DNA of 7,587 bases from Candidatus Hydrothermota bacterium (GTDB taxonomy: Bacteria; Hydrothermota; Hydrothermia; B15-G9): contig QNDP01000055.1 in NCBI GenBank assembly GCA_003645975.1, positions 1-7,587 on the forward strand. Reading direction: 5' to 3'. Below are positions 1-6,405 of this stretch, piece after piece. A program made the translations under genes and the position numbers. Numbering within the stretch: the stretch's first letter is position 1; each line of letters begins with the position of its first letter. The notes below the pieces were generated by a model. It saw only the letters and a program-made list of their open reading frames with translations. It had not been told where the DNA came from and did not search any database.

Positions 1-9
1 AAATGTGCT

Positions 10-36
10 GGGGGTCCCTTCGGGGACCCCCTTTTT
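10..36 (+). terminator. Rho-independent terminator of an upstream gene
   Basis: A perfect 9-bp GC-rich stem (10-18 pairs with 23-31) is closed by a TTCG tetraloop in the extra-stable C(TTCG)G context. It is followed directly by TTTTT at 32-36 and then ATTT. The T-tract lies only on the plus side, so it stops transcription coming from a gene left of the window. The reverse direction has no T-run. Confidence 0.95.
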
Positions 37-156
37 ATTTCGGGAATGCGGGGTGATACCAATACCGATTACACATTAACTTTATGAATTTTCAGATGGT
101 AAACTTTTTTATTGCGCTATTTCGGAAATTTTCTTAAAGGATGATTTGAAAACAGT

Positions 157-168
157 TTTGGTATAATT
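157..168 (+). promoter_or_regulatory. Extended -10 promoter upstream of the cupin gene
   Basis: TGG precedes a perfect TATAAT (162-167), giving the extended -10 form TGnTATAAT. No good -35 is visible at 16-18 bases upstream, as is common for extended -10 promoters. Transcription should start near 174, only a few bases before an ATG at 178. The 12-base core at 157-168 recurs exactly on the minus strand at 6388-6377, upstream of the aldo/keto reductase. Confidence 0.7.
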
Positions 169-177
169 TGTCAAGAC

Positions 178-228
178 ATGGCTATTTCGACCTCTCGGCA
201 TACAATTCCTGTCTTAAAGGAGAGTTAA
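178..228 (+). CDS. Possible leader mini-ORF 1 (16 aa)
   Basis: This ATG-to-TAA frame encodes MAISTSRHTIPVLKES. It begins about 4 bases after the predicted transcription start, so it would be read leaderless; no SD precedes it. Its last codons contain the SD of the next mini-ORF, and its stop lies 4 bases before that ORF's ATG. No known peptide is recognised. A frame this short can arise by chance, and the support is position only. Confidence 0.25.
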   Translation: MAISTSRHTIPVLKES

Positions 229-232
229 AATA

Positions 233-274
233 ATGCCGCACAACGAAATCAAGTTCGACGATGCAAGGAGGTAA
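233..274 (+). CDS. Possible leader mini-ORF 2 (13 aa) coupled to the cupin gene
   Basis: This frame encodes MPHNEIKFDDARR. It is preceded by an AAAGGAGAG SD (216-224) at a workable distance from its ATG. Its final codons GCA AGG AGG form the SD of the cupin gene, and its TAA (272-274) ends 4 bases before the cupin ATG. This geometry is typical of translational coupling. The peptide is not recognised. It may be a regulatory leader or the stub of a lost gene. Confidence 0.35.
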   Translation: MPHNEIKFDDARR

Positions 275-278
275 GGTC

Positions 279-734
279 ATGCGTTACACGGTGATAGTGG
301 CATTGATGTTGGCTGTGGGCGCCGCCGATCTTGCGGCGCAGGAGTTTAACGCACCGCTTGTGCTGGTCAAAAAGGCCGATTCCTGTCGCGTGGTAACCGC
401 TGGCGGTGGGTTCACCGTCCACGAGGTCATCCATCCCAAAAACGACAGCGTCAATCCGGGCTTCAGCATCGCCAAAGTCCTGCTTGGACCAGGCAAATCC
501 ACTGTCCCGCATAGACTTAAAACCAGTGCGCAGGTCTATTACATCCTCAAAGGCAAAGGAATTCTGCATGTCGAGGACACATCGTTCGTGATAGAGCCGG
601 GCGACGCCATCTACATCGCACCGGGATTGTTCCAGTGGGCTGAGAACACAGGCAAGACGGATCTCGAATTCATCTGTGTGGTATCACCGCCATGGCGTGC
701 CTACGACGAAGAGGTCATCGAACCGAAGAAGTAG
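279..734 (+). CDS. Exported single-domain cupin protein
   Basis: This encodes 151 aa. I chose the ATG at 279 over the in-frame ATG at 261 because AAGGAGGT (265-272) sits 6 bases before 279 and overlaps the codons that follow 261. Residues 1-20 look like a Sec signal peptide: Arg2, a hydrophobic stretch to about residue 16, then LAA before Gln21. The mature protein should lie outside the cytoplasmic membrane. Residues 65-135 are a cupin_2 barrel. Motif 1 runs from Gly72 through PHRL (77-80) to Gly92, and motif 2 covers residues 108-123. Of the four usual metal ligands (H, H, E, H), only His78 remains; the others are Leu80, Gln85 and Gln119. From memory, related cupins with PHRL and a QW-ENTG second motif exist, so this may be a subfamily trait rather than decay. 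The barrel may bind a ligand without metal catalysis. Substrate unknown. The gene looks monocistronic after its mini-ORFs. Confidence 0.85.
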   Translation: MRYTVIVALMLAVGAADLAAQEFNAPLVLVKKADSCRVVTAGGGFTVHEVIHPKNDSVNPGFSIAKVLLGPGKSTVPHRLKTSAQVYYILKGKGILHVEDTSFVIEPGDAIYIAPGLFQWAENTGKTDLEFICVVSPPWRAYDEEVIEPKK

Positions 735-869
735 GCATGTAATCGACGGGGATGCAGTCGGTTGCAGACGAGGCGCTGTGGCCACTGCATCTCTCTGTCT
801 CAGCCAGACTTCAGCCACTCCGCATCCCAGCAGCAAGATGAAAATTTTAGACCATAAATTCAAGTAAAT
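735..869. other. Intergenic spacer with an imperfect hairpin (751-791)
   Basis: No gene is supported here. GATGCAGT (751-758) pairs perfectly with ACTGCATC (784-791). Inside it, after a one-base bulge at 759, 760-767 can pair with 776-783 with three G-T wobbles, leaving an 8-base loop. A pyrimidine-rich stretch follows rather than a T-run, so this is at best a weak or factor-assisted terminator for the cupin gene. A structured RNA element is an alternative. A short repeat, TCAGCCA, occurs at 800-806 and 811-817. Confidence 0.4.
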
Positions 870-898
870 TTGGCAAAAATTGGGCTATCACCTATAAT
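870..898 (+). promoter_or_regulatory. Sigma70-type promoter of the rarA-rny operon
   Basis: TTGGCA (870-875, five of six matches to the -35 consensus) and a perfect TATAAT (893-898) are separated by the optimal 17 bases. Transcription should start near 905, leaving a leader of about 70 bases before the rarA start at 974. The leader contains the 9-base direct repeat GATTCCGAA at 923-931 and 941-949, in phase by 18 bases, which might be a regulatory site. No other good promoter was noticed within the operon. Confidence 0.85.
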
Positions 899-973
899 CA
901 AAAGCACTTTTTGATGGCATAAGATTCCGAAGATGAACAGGATTCCGAAATTTGGATTTGGAGGTGAAACGAA

Positions 974-2293
974 GTGGAGCTTTTTAAGCAGGAAGGGTTT
1001 GGATTTCGGGGCGAGACGCTTGCAGCTCGTATGTCGCCCCTTAATTTTGATGAATTCGTTGGTCAAGAGCATATCGTTGGAAAAAACAAACCTTTGCGAA
1101 GATTGATCGAACAAGGAAGACTTTTATCCGCAATATTTTTTGGCCCTCCGGGAACTGGAAAGACATCCCTCGCCAAGATCATTGCAAGGATGACCTCTCG
1201 GCCGTTCATGGCCTTCAATGCGGCGGAATCGACGCCGAAGGCGCTCCGAGAGGCCGTGAGGACGGCGGAAAGCAGGAGGGCCGTCCTGTTCGTCGATGAG
1301 ATCCACAGATTTAACCGCTTGCAGCAGGATCTCCTTCTGCCTGCGGTCGAGCGCGGAAGGTTTACTTTTTTGGGTTCAACCGTCCACAACCCGTTTTTTG
1401 CGCTCTCGAAGGCGCTCCTTTCGAGGACACTTTTGTTTGAGTTTAAACCTTTGAGTGAAAACGACATTTTGAAAATCCTCGAAAATGCGCTCCGCTCGGA
1501 GCGCGGACTTGCGTCCATGAATCTTGAGGTCGAGGACGGCGTTCTGGAAGCCATCGCAAAAGTTGCGGACGGCGACGCACGAAGGGCGCTGAATTACCTT
1601 GAGTTGTTGGCAACATCGGTCGGCGAAGGCGGCACTATCACGATCAGATTGTTGGAGGAGACGCTCGGTGTGAGACATTTTATCTTTGATAAGTCGGGCG
1701 ACGAGCACTACGACATGATCTCCGCATTCATCAAATCGATACGCGGGAGCGACCCGGATGCCGCTATGTATTGGTTTGTCAGGTTGATAGAGGCCGGTGA
1801 AGATCCTCGTTATATCCTGCGTCGAATTTTGGTTCATGCCGCTGAGGACATCGGACTCGCCGATCCGAACGCACTGATCGTCGCTGCATCCGCACTGACG
1901 GCGTTCGAGATGGTCGGTCGGCCCGAAGGCGACCTTATCATTGCAGAAGCTGTGCTCTATCTTGCCACAGCGCCGAAATCGAACACCGTTCTGCGTGCGC
2001 TTGCAGCCGCTCGGAAGGCGGTCAAATCGCTTCCGGCTTACGAAGTGCCTTCCCATCTACGCGATTCGCACTATGCGGGCGCCAAAAAGCTGGGGCGTGG
2101 CGTCGGCTACATCTATCCTCACGGCAAGCCGCATGTCGAACAAGACTATCTGCCAAAAGAACTTATCGGAATCAAGATCTTTGACCCTCGTCCTATCGGT
2201 TACGAGCGGCTCATCATCGAGAGGTTCAAAGAGTTTTTGAAATCTCGGGAGGCGAAACGCAATGAGACAGAAGTTGATAGTCGAAAACTTTAG
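974..2293 (+). CDS. rarA: Replication-associated recombination protein A (AAA+ ATPase)
   Basis: This 439-aa protein belongs to the clamp-loader-related RarA/MgsA/WRNIP1 family, which acts at stalled replication forks and gaps, in E. coli with SSB. The start is GTG, preceded by GGAGGTGA (960-967) with a 6-base spacer; an in-frame TGA at 965-967 rules out an earlier start. The N-terminus (MELF..., then LAARMSP and EFVGQEH near residues 17-33) has the family form. Walker A GPPGTGKT is at 57-64 and Walker B VLFVDEIHRFN at 104-114. The sensor-1 region is at 133-142, where the usual ATTENP reads STVHNP. A conserved SRT with a likely arginine finger is at 150-152, and sensor-2 DARRALN is at 201-207. 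The C-terminal tetramerisation part runs to the family signature around 381-394 (YPH through QDYLP). Length is normal. First gene of the operon; its last 32 bases overlap the next gene. Confidence 0.97.
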   Translation: MELFKQEGFGFRGETLAARMSPLNFDEFVGQEHIVGKNKPLRRLIEQGRLLSAIFFGPPGTGKTSLAKIIARMTSRPFMAFNAAESTPKALREAVRTAESRRAVLFVDEIHRFNRLQQDLLLPAVERGRFTFLGSTVHNPFFALSKALLSRTLLFEFKPLSENDILKILENALRSERGLASMNLEVEDGVLEAIAKVADGDARRALNYLELLATSVGEGGTITIRLLEETLGVRHFIFDKSGDEHYDMISAFIKSIRGSDPDAAMYWFVRLIEAGEDPRYILRRILVHAAEDIGLADPNALIVAASALTAFEMVGRPEGDLIIAEAVLYLATAPKSNTVLRALAAARKAVKSLPAYEVPSHLRDSHYAGAKKLGRGVGYIYPHGKPHVEQDYLPKELIGIKIFDPRPIGYERLIIERFKEFLKSREAKRNETEVDSRKL

Positions 2294-3398
2294 GGCTTTT
2301 GAGCATTTGGAGATCGAACTTGCGCCGCTGACCATCCTTCTCGGCGCAAACTCAGCAGGAAAATCTACTGTAATTCAAGCACTTAGATTGGCAAACAGAG
2401 TGGCCAAATTGATAGAGATTGAAAAACGGAAAAGGGGAGAGTTTTCAGCAAGCGGCGCACTCATTGATGATATGGACTTTTATCGACTTTTGAACAGAAA
2501 AGCCGAGACCAAAGAATTCGTCCTTAAGTTTCCATGCCAGAAGTGCAAAGATGAATCGGCTCAATTGGAGATAAAATTCGTCCCTGACAGCGCAATTTGG
2601 TCTTTTTCTGAAAATTTTGAAGATTTTGAGGGGCAAAAACTTCTGGCAATTCTATCCGACACTTACTACCTTTCGCCGGTTAGACTGCCAGTTGCGTATC
2701 AGAAGGTTGTTGACATCAAAACGCTTCCGTCATGGATCGGTTCGAGAGGTGGGCAGTTGATCGATTTCGTTGTCATGGAGATGCTTGAGGCGGTTGCTGA
2801 GGAACGGCAAGACCATGTTCTGGCCAAATTCAACCGATTTCTGCAAAGGTTCGACATCCCAATGAGATACAAGTTGGAACTCAAACGGGACAAGGCGGGG
2901 GGGACAACGCAGGCATCGATTTTGGTCATCGAAAACGGTGAGGCCGTGAACCTTGCGGATGCCGGCTTTGGCCTGACACAACTTGCAAATGTGGCCATCG
3001 GTGTGCTCGGTGTGTCCGAAAACGGCGATAAACCCTCGCTGATCTTGCTCGAGGAGCCTGAGACGCATCTACATCCCAGATTTATCGCATTCTTGGCCGA
3101 CCTCTTTGTCCACAGCGCAACTCTTGGCAACTTTGTAGTCGTCGAAACACACAGCGAACACTTGCTGATCCGCACAAGAAGGCGAGTTGCCGAAGGCCTC
3201 ATCAAACCTGAAGATGTGGCGGTCTATTTCTTTGAACGCAAAGGAGATGATTTCACAGTCAGATCGATCAAAATCGACGAAAACGGACAACTTTCGGACG
3301 ATTTTCCAGCGGATTTCTTTGCACAGGACTATCTTGACATCGTCAAAATTTCGGAGGCCGTGCGCAGGAGGATGCAGAATGCCGACGATGACGGTTGA
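2262..3398 (+). CDS. OLD/DUF3696-like AAA ATPase (SMC/ABC-type)
   Basis: This 378-aa cytoplasmic ATPase has an ABC/SMC-like head. The N-terminus is MRQKLIVENFRAF, then Walker A GANSAGKS at 28-35. A signature-like segment, ADAGFGLTQLANV, is at 232-244. Walker B LILLEEPETHLHP is at 260-272 and the His switch ETHSEHLL at 295-302. The tail, with ENGQLSDDFPADFF at 340-353, matches what I recall of the DUF3696 C-terminus. There is no Toprim nuclease domain after the ATPase, unlike full OLD/Gabija proteins. A lone CQKC pair at 92-95 has no partner cysteines nearby. The ATG has GGGAGG (2247-2252) 9 bases upstream and lies inside the end of rarA. It overlaps the following PIN-like gene by 20 bases, so the two are probably translationally coupled. 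Inference: the ATPase is the sensing or gating half of a two-gene nuclease module. A housekeeping role is not excluded. Confidence 0.88.
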   Translation: MRQKLIVENFRAFEHLEIELAPLTILLGANSAGKSTVIQALRLANRVAKLIEIEKRKRGEFSASGALIDDMDFYRLLNRKAETKEFVLKFPCQKCKDESAQLEIKFVPDSAIWSFSENFEDFEGQKLLAILSDTYYLSPVRLPVAYQKVVDIKTLPSWIGSRGGQLIDFVVMEMLEAVAEERQDHVLAKFNRFLQRFDIPMRYKLELKRDKAGGTTQASILVIENGEAVNLADAGFGLTQLANVAIGVLGVSENGDKPSLILLEEPETHLHPRFIAFLADLFVHSATLGNFVVVETHSEHLLIRTRRRVAEGLIKPEDVAVYFFERKGDDFTVRSIKIDENGQLSDDFPADFFAQDYLDIVKISEAVRRRMQNADDDG

Positions 3399-3876
3399 TA
3401 CATGGGTCATCGCAAAGTCGGTTGAGAAAGAGTTCAGCGAATATCTCAAGAGATTGGAAGCCGAAGCATTGCTGAATTTGTTGGCTACCAGAGAAAGGTG
3501 GAAGATTGCCGTTGATGGCAAGGGAGTTATGGAAAAGGAATTCCGAAAATATTTGAGAAAAAACAGGGATAGGCAAAAGTGGTGGAAATGGATGATGGAC
3601 GACAGGAAAATTCAAAAATTTTACCCTTCCAAATCGCAACAGGGGCCTTACCCTGAGCGCAATTTGAGCGAGGCGGACAAGGCGGCACTCGATGTCGCCG
3701 CACTTGCTGACACGAAAATACTTGTAACCGAAGATTCAGACTTTTTTACTGACAGGACTTTAAAAGATCCACATCCTGTGGTCGTTCAACGGGGCGTTAT
3801 CTTTCAAAAGGTCAATCAAGCCCTGAATATCTTAATCAAGGAGGACAACAGATGGCGCAATTCATTGTGGTTTTGA
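3379..3876 (+). CDS. PIN-like nuclease paired with the upstream ATPase
   Basis: This encodes 165 aa. I chose the ATG at 3379 because AGGAGG (3366-3371) lies 7 bases before it; the open frame continues further upstream only as overlap with the ATPase gene. The PIN-type layout is visible. A first strand has TVDTWV (5-10, Asp7). A following helical region carries the acidic residues Glu52 and Glu54. Then come Asp100 in LSEADKAAL and a strand ending ILVTEDSDFF (114-123), with Glu118, Asp119 and Asp121. Asp7, Glu52 or Glu54, Asp100 and Asp119 or Asp121 could form the metal site. The spacing from Asp100 to Thr117 is close to that in VapC toxins. The usual DTN reads DTW. PIN proteins are mostly single-strand RNases; the target here is unknown. 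No antitoxin-like small gene is adjacent; the partner is the overlapping ATPase. The 3' end overlaps rny by 25 bases and holds the rny SD. Confidence 0.75.
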   Translation: MPTMTVDTWVIAKSVEKEFSEYLKRLEAEALLNLLATRERWKIAVDGKGVMEKEFRKYLRKNRDRQKWWKWMMDDRKIQKFYPSKSQQGPYPERNLSEADKAALDVAALADTKILVTEDSDFFTDRTLKDPHPVVVQRGVIFQKVNQALNILIKEDNRWRNSLWF

Positions 3877-5414
3877 GTGCTTTAATCATTGGATTGGCTG
3901 TCGGCAGTGTCTTGGGATTCCTTCTCTTCAAAAATAGTTATCTTCAAAGAAAGAGGGAAGCGGAGCGCTCGGCGGATCAGATAATCGAGGACGCCAGACG
4001 TGAGGCACAGAACATAAAACGCGCAGCGGAAATTCAAGCAAAAGATTACTGGTTCAAGGAAAGAAGGAAATTTGAGCGTGAGACTCAGGAAGAGCGCAAA
4101 AAGCTGGAACAAGAGCGGAAGTCTTTGGAAGAAAAGGAAATCCAACTGTCAAAGAAACTGGAATCTGTCCAGAGGAAGGAACGGGAACTTTCGACCCTTG
4201 AGCGTGAGCTTAAGGAGCGCGAGCGAACTCTACATGCAAAGGAAACTCGGCTGGACGAACTTATAACACAGCAGACCCAGAAACTTGAGGAGGTGGCTCG
4301 GCTTACGCGTGAGGAGGCGCGCGCGGAACTGATGAAGAGCATTGAGGCGCAGGCAAAATATGAGGCAGCACAGTTGATTTACAAGATCCGAGAGGAGGCA
4401 CGTGCTCGTGCAGAACGGGAGGCAAAAGAGATAATCGCAGATGCCATCCAAAGATGTGCCGCCTCACACACGGCGGAGACCGCGGTAACGGTCGTGCCAC
4501 TCCCGTCAGATGAGATGAAAGGCCGAATTATCGGGCGTGAAGGCCGAAACATCCGTGCATTTGAAGCTGTGACCGGCGTCGAGGTCATCATCGACGATAC
4601 ACCTGAAGCCGTTACGATCTCCTCATTTGACCCTGTCAAACGCGAAATCGCACGGTTGGCGCTCGAAAGGCTTATTCAGGACGGACGGATACACCCTGCC
4701 CGCATCGAGGAGGTCGTCGCTCGTGTGAAAAGTGAGTTCAACGACTATGTCAGGATGATCGGCGAGGAGAGCGTCTTGGAACTCGGAATCGGCGGCATTC
4801 ACCCCGAACTGCTTCTGATCATCGGCAAGATGAAGTTCAGGACGAGCTACGGGCAGAATCTGCTGCAGCATTCCAAAGAGGTCGCAAGATTGGCTGCGAT
4901 AATGGCCGGTGAGTTGAATCTGAGTGTTGATCTTGCCAAACGCGCCGGACTTCTGCACGACATCGGCAAGACCGCCGACCAACAGGAAGGCCCACATGCC
5001 TTGATCGGCGCACAACTCGCCAAGCGATACGGAGAAAACGAGATAGTGGTCAACGCCATAGCAGCACATCACGGTGATGTCGAACCGAAATCGGTCATTG
5101 CGGTGATCGTGGCCGCCGCAGACGCCATATCAGGCGCACGGCCGGGCGCACGGCGCGAAAGCCTCGAAGCCTACATCAAACGGATCGAAAAACTTGAGGA
5201 CATAGCCATCGGATACCCCGGTGTCGAACGGGCTTACGCCATCCAAGCAGGACGCGAACTGCGCGTGGTCGTCGATGCCGAACATATCAACGACATTCAG
5301 GCGTTTGAACTGGCCAGAGAAATAGCGAAAAGGATCGAGGATGAACTTGAATATCCCGGCCAGATCAAGGTCACGGTGATCCGCGAAACGCGGGCGGTCG
5401 AGTTCGCCAAGTAA
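3852..5414 (+). CDS. rny: Ribonuclease Y, membrane-anchored endoribonuclease
   Basis: This 520-aa protein has the family's usual length. RNase Y starts mRNA decay from the inner face of the membrane. A single transmembrane helix spans about residues 4-26. A long charged coiled coil rich in Glu, Lys, Arg and Gln covers about 30-200. A KH RNA-binding domain follows, with GRIIGREGRNIR at 224-235. The HD catalytic domain has His340, the HD pair at 369-370 (GLLHDIGK), His406/His407 and Asp424, so the metal site is intact. The C-terminal part (about 450-520) is conserved. The ATG has AAGGAGG (3838-3844) 7 bases upstream, inside the PIN-like gene. It is the last gene of the operon. Its TAA is immediately followed by the stop codon of the convergent aldo/keto reductase, so there is no room for an intergenic terminator. 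The frequent neighbour ymdB is absent. Confidence 0.97.
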   Translation: MAQFIVVLSALIIGLAVGSVLGFLLFKNSYLQRKREAERSADQIIEDARREAQNIKRAAEIQAKDYWFKERRKFERETQEERKKLEQERKSLEEKEIQLSKKLESVQRKERELSTLERELKERERTLHAKETRLDELITQQTQKLEEVARLTREEARAELMKSIEAQAKYEAAQLIYKIREEARARAEREAKEIIADAIQRCAASHTAETAVTVVPLPSDEMKGRIIGREGRNIRAFEAVTGVEVIIDDTPEAVTISSFDPVKREIARLALERLIQDGRIHPARIEEVVARVKSEFNDYVRMIGEESVLELGIGGIHPELLLIIGKMKFRTSYGQNLLQHSKEVARLAAIMAGELNLSVDLAKRAGLLHDIGKTADQQEGPHALIGAQLAKRYGENEIVVNAIAAHHGDVEPKSVIAVIVAAADAISGARPGARRESLEAYIKRIEKLEDIAIGYPGVERAYAIQAGRELRVVVDAEHINDIQAFELAREIAKRIEDELEYPGQIKVTVIRETRAVEFAK

Positions 5415-6368
5415 TTACACCTCAGTCTCTTTCGTGACATCAGAGTAGATCGAATCGATGAGTTTGAGTTCATTTTGACTCAAAGGAGCTGCTTCGGCGG
5501 CTTTTACATTCTCCTCCAATTGCTTGACGCTTTTGGCTCCAGGGATCACCGTGGAAATCAACGGGTTGCTGAGGACAAATCTGATGGCGATCTGAGCCAA
5601 GGTGAAACCAGAATTTTTGAACGCATTCTTAAGCTTATCGGCAACAATGACATATCGCTCCATCCTTTTGCGGTCGAAGTTCCTTCGGAAGTCGGTTTCA
5701 GAAAATTTCGATTCCGTCGAATACTTGCCGGTCAGAAATCCGTAGGCCAATGGCGTTCTGACTATTATGCCGATGCCCCTCTTGTGCGCCTCCGGGATGG
5801 CGAAACCGCCGTGCTCTCGGTCCAAGATGTTATAAACGAGCTGCAAAGTCTGGGCGCCGCGCTCCATAGCGACACGGGCGTCCTCGCTGTGGCTGACCGA
5901 GACTCCCCAGAATCGAATAACGCCCTGAGCCTTAAGCGATTCCAAGACATCAATGACCCTGTCATCCTTGAGGACTTCGAACTCGGGATTGTGCAACTGA
6001 TAGATGTCCACATAGTCGGTTCTTAGCCGTTTCAGGCTCTGTTCTATCGCAAATTTGATGTAATCCGGATCGAAGTTGTGCTTGACCTTTTCGCCGTGAT
6101 AAAAGTCCCAACCGACCTTTGTCGCTATGATCACCTTGTCCCGCACATCGCTGAGAACCTCTCCTATGAAAGTCTCGCTCTTTCCGCGTCCGTAGATGTC
6201 GGCGGTGTCGAAGAAGTTGATTCCGAGTTCAAAAGCGCGCCTTATGACCTCGCGCGCCTCGTCAGGCTCCACATGGCCGTAAGCGCCGCCAAGCGACCAT
6301 GTGCCGAGCCCGATCTCTGTTACTTCCAACCCGGTGCTCCCCAATTTCCTTTTCCTTAACCCTTTCAT
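5415..6368 (-). CDS. Aldo/keto reductase, NADPH-dependent oxidoreductase
   Basis: This 317-aa TIM-barrel enzyme is of normal length for the YajO/Tas/YghZ-like branch. The N-terminus RKLGSTGLEVTEIGLGTW is typical. The catalytic tetrad is complete: Asp54 and Tyr59 in FDTADIYGRGKSE, Lys84 in ATKVG, and His126 in QLHNP. The cofactor-binding C-terminal segment IPGAKSVKQLEEN is at 275-287. It reduces aldehydes or ketones or oxidises the corresponding alcohols; the substrate cannot be read from sequence. I chose the ATG at 6368 because homologous sequence begins there. The only extension is to a TTG at 6407 with no SD, and the promoter lies within that extension. No SD precedes 6368 either, and the promoter -10 ends only 9 bases upstream, so a leaderless mRNA is likely. 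It is convergent with rny with no gap. Confidence 0.93.
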   Translation of the reverse strand: MKGLRKRKLGSTGLEVTEIGLGTWSLGGAYGHVEPDEAREVIRRAFELGINFFDTADIYGRGKSETFIGEVLSDVRDKVIIATKVGWDFYHGEKVKHNFDPDYIKFAIEQSLKRLRTDYVDIYQLHNPEFEVLKDDRVIDVLESLKAQGVIRFWGVSVSHSEDARVAMERGAQTLQLVYNILDREHGGFAIPEAHKRGIGIIVRTPLAYGFLTGKYSTESKFSETDFRRNFDRKRMERYVIVADKLKNAFKNSGFTLAQIAIRFVLSNPLISTVIPGAKSVKQLEENVKAAEAAPLSQNELKLIDSIYSDVTKETEV

Positions 6369-6376
6369 GGCTTTGT

Positions 6377-6388
6377 AATTATACCAAA
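6377..6388 (-). promoter_or_regulatory. Extended -10 promoter of the aldo/keto reductase gene
   Basis: On the minus strand, TGG precedes a perfect TATAAT (6383-6378). The 12-base stretch equals that at 157-168. A weak TTGCGG (6407-6402) could act as the -35 with an 18-base spacer. The start of transcription should fall near 6371, about 3 bases before the ATG at 6368, so the transcript would be almost leaderless. Confidence 0.7.
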
Positions 6389-6405
6389 TCCCGTTGCACT
6401 TCCGC

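Noticed and set aside
132..221. 10-base direct repeat TCTTAAAGGA at 132-141 and 212-221
   Set aside because: It is a single pair in AT-rich sequence; the second copy is explained by the mini-ORF 2 SD. Too little to call an operator.
261..278. Upstream in-frame ATG at 261 as the cupin start
   Set aside because: The strong SD AAGGAGGT (265-272) lies downstream of it and is ideally placed for 279. Starting at 279 also gives a clean signal peptide.
676..867. 63-aa open frame running out of the cupin gene
   Set aside because: It begins inside the cupin gene in another frame, lacks an SD and has a low-complexity, Arg- and Ser-rich composition.
914..922. ATG GCA TAA minimal ORF in the rarA leader
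   Set aside because: Two codons without an SD are expected by chance.
1376..2056. Minus-strand open frame of 226 aa
   Set aside because: It is a shadow of rarA, whose motifs are intact on the other strand. It has no family features.
3187..3378. Longer PIN-like protein reading from 3187
   Set aside because: The extra frame lies wholly within the ATPase gene. AGGAGG at 3366-3371 supports 3379, where the PIN fold begins.
5381..5393. CCGCG-AAA-CGCGG hairpin as rny terminator
   Set aside because: The stem is 5 bp with a 3-base loop, lies inside rny coding sequence and has no T-tract.
5475..6026. Plus-strand open frame of 183 aa
   Set aside because: It is antisense to the aldo/keto reductase, whose catalytic tetrad is complete.
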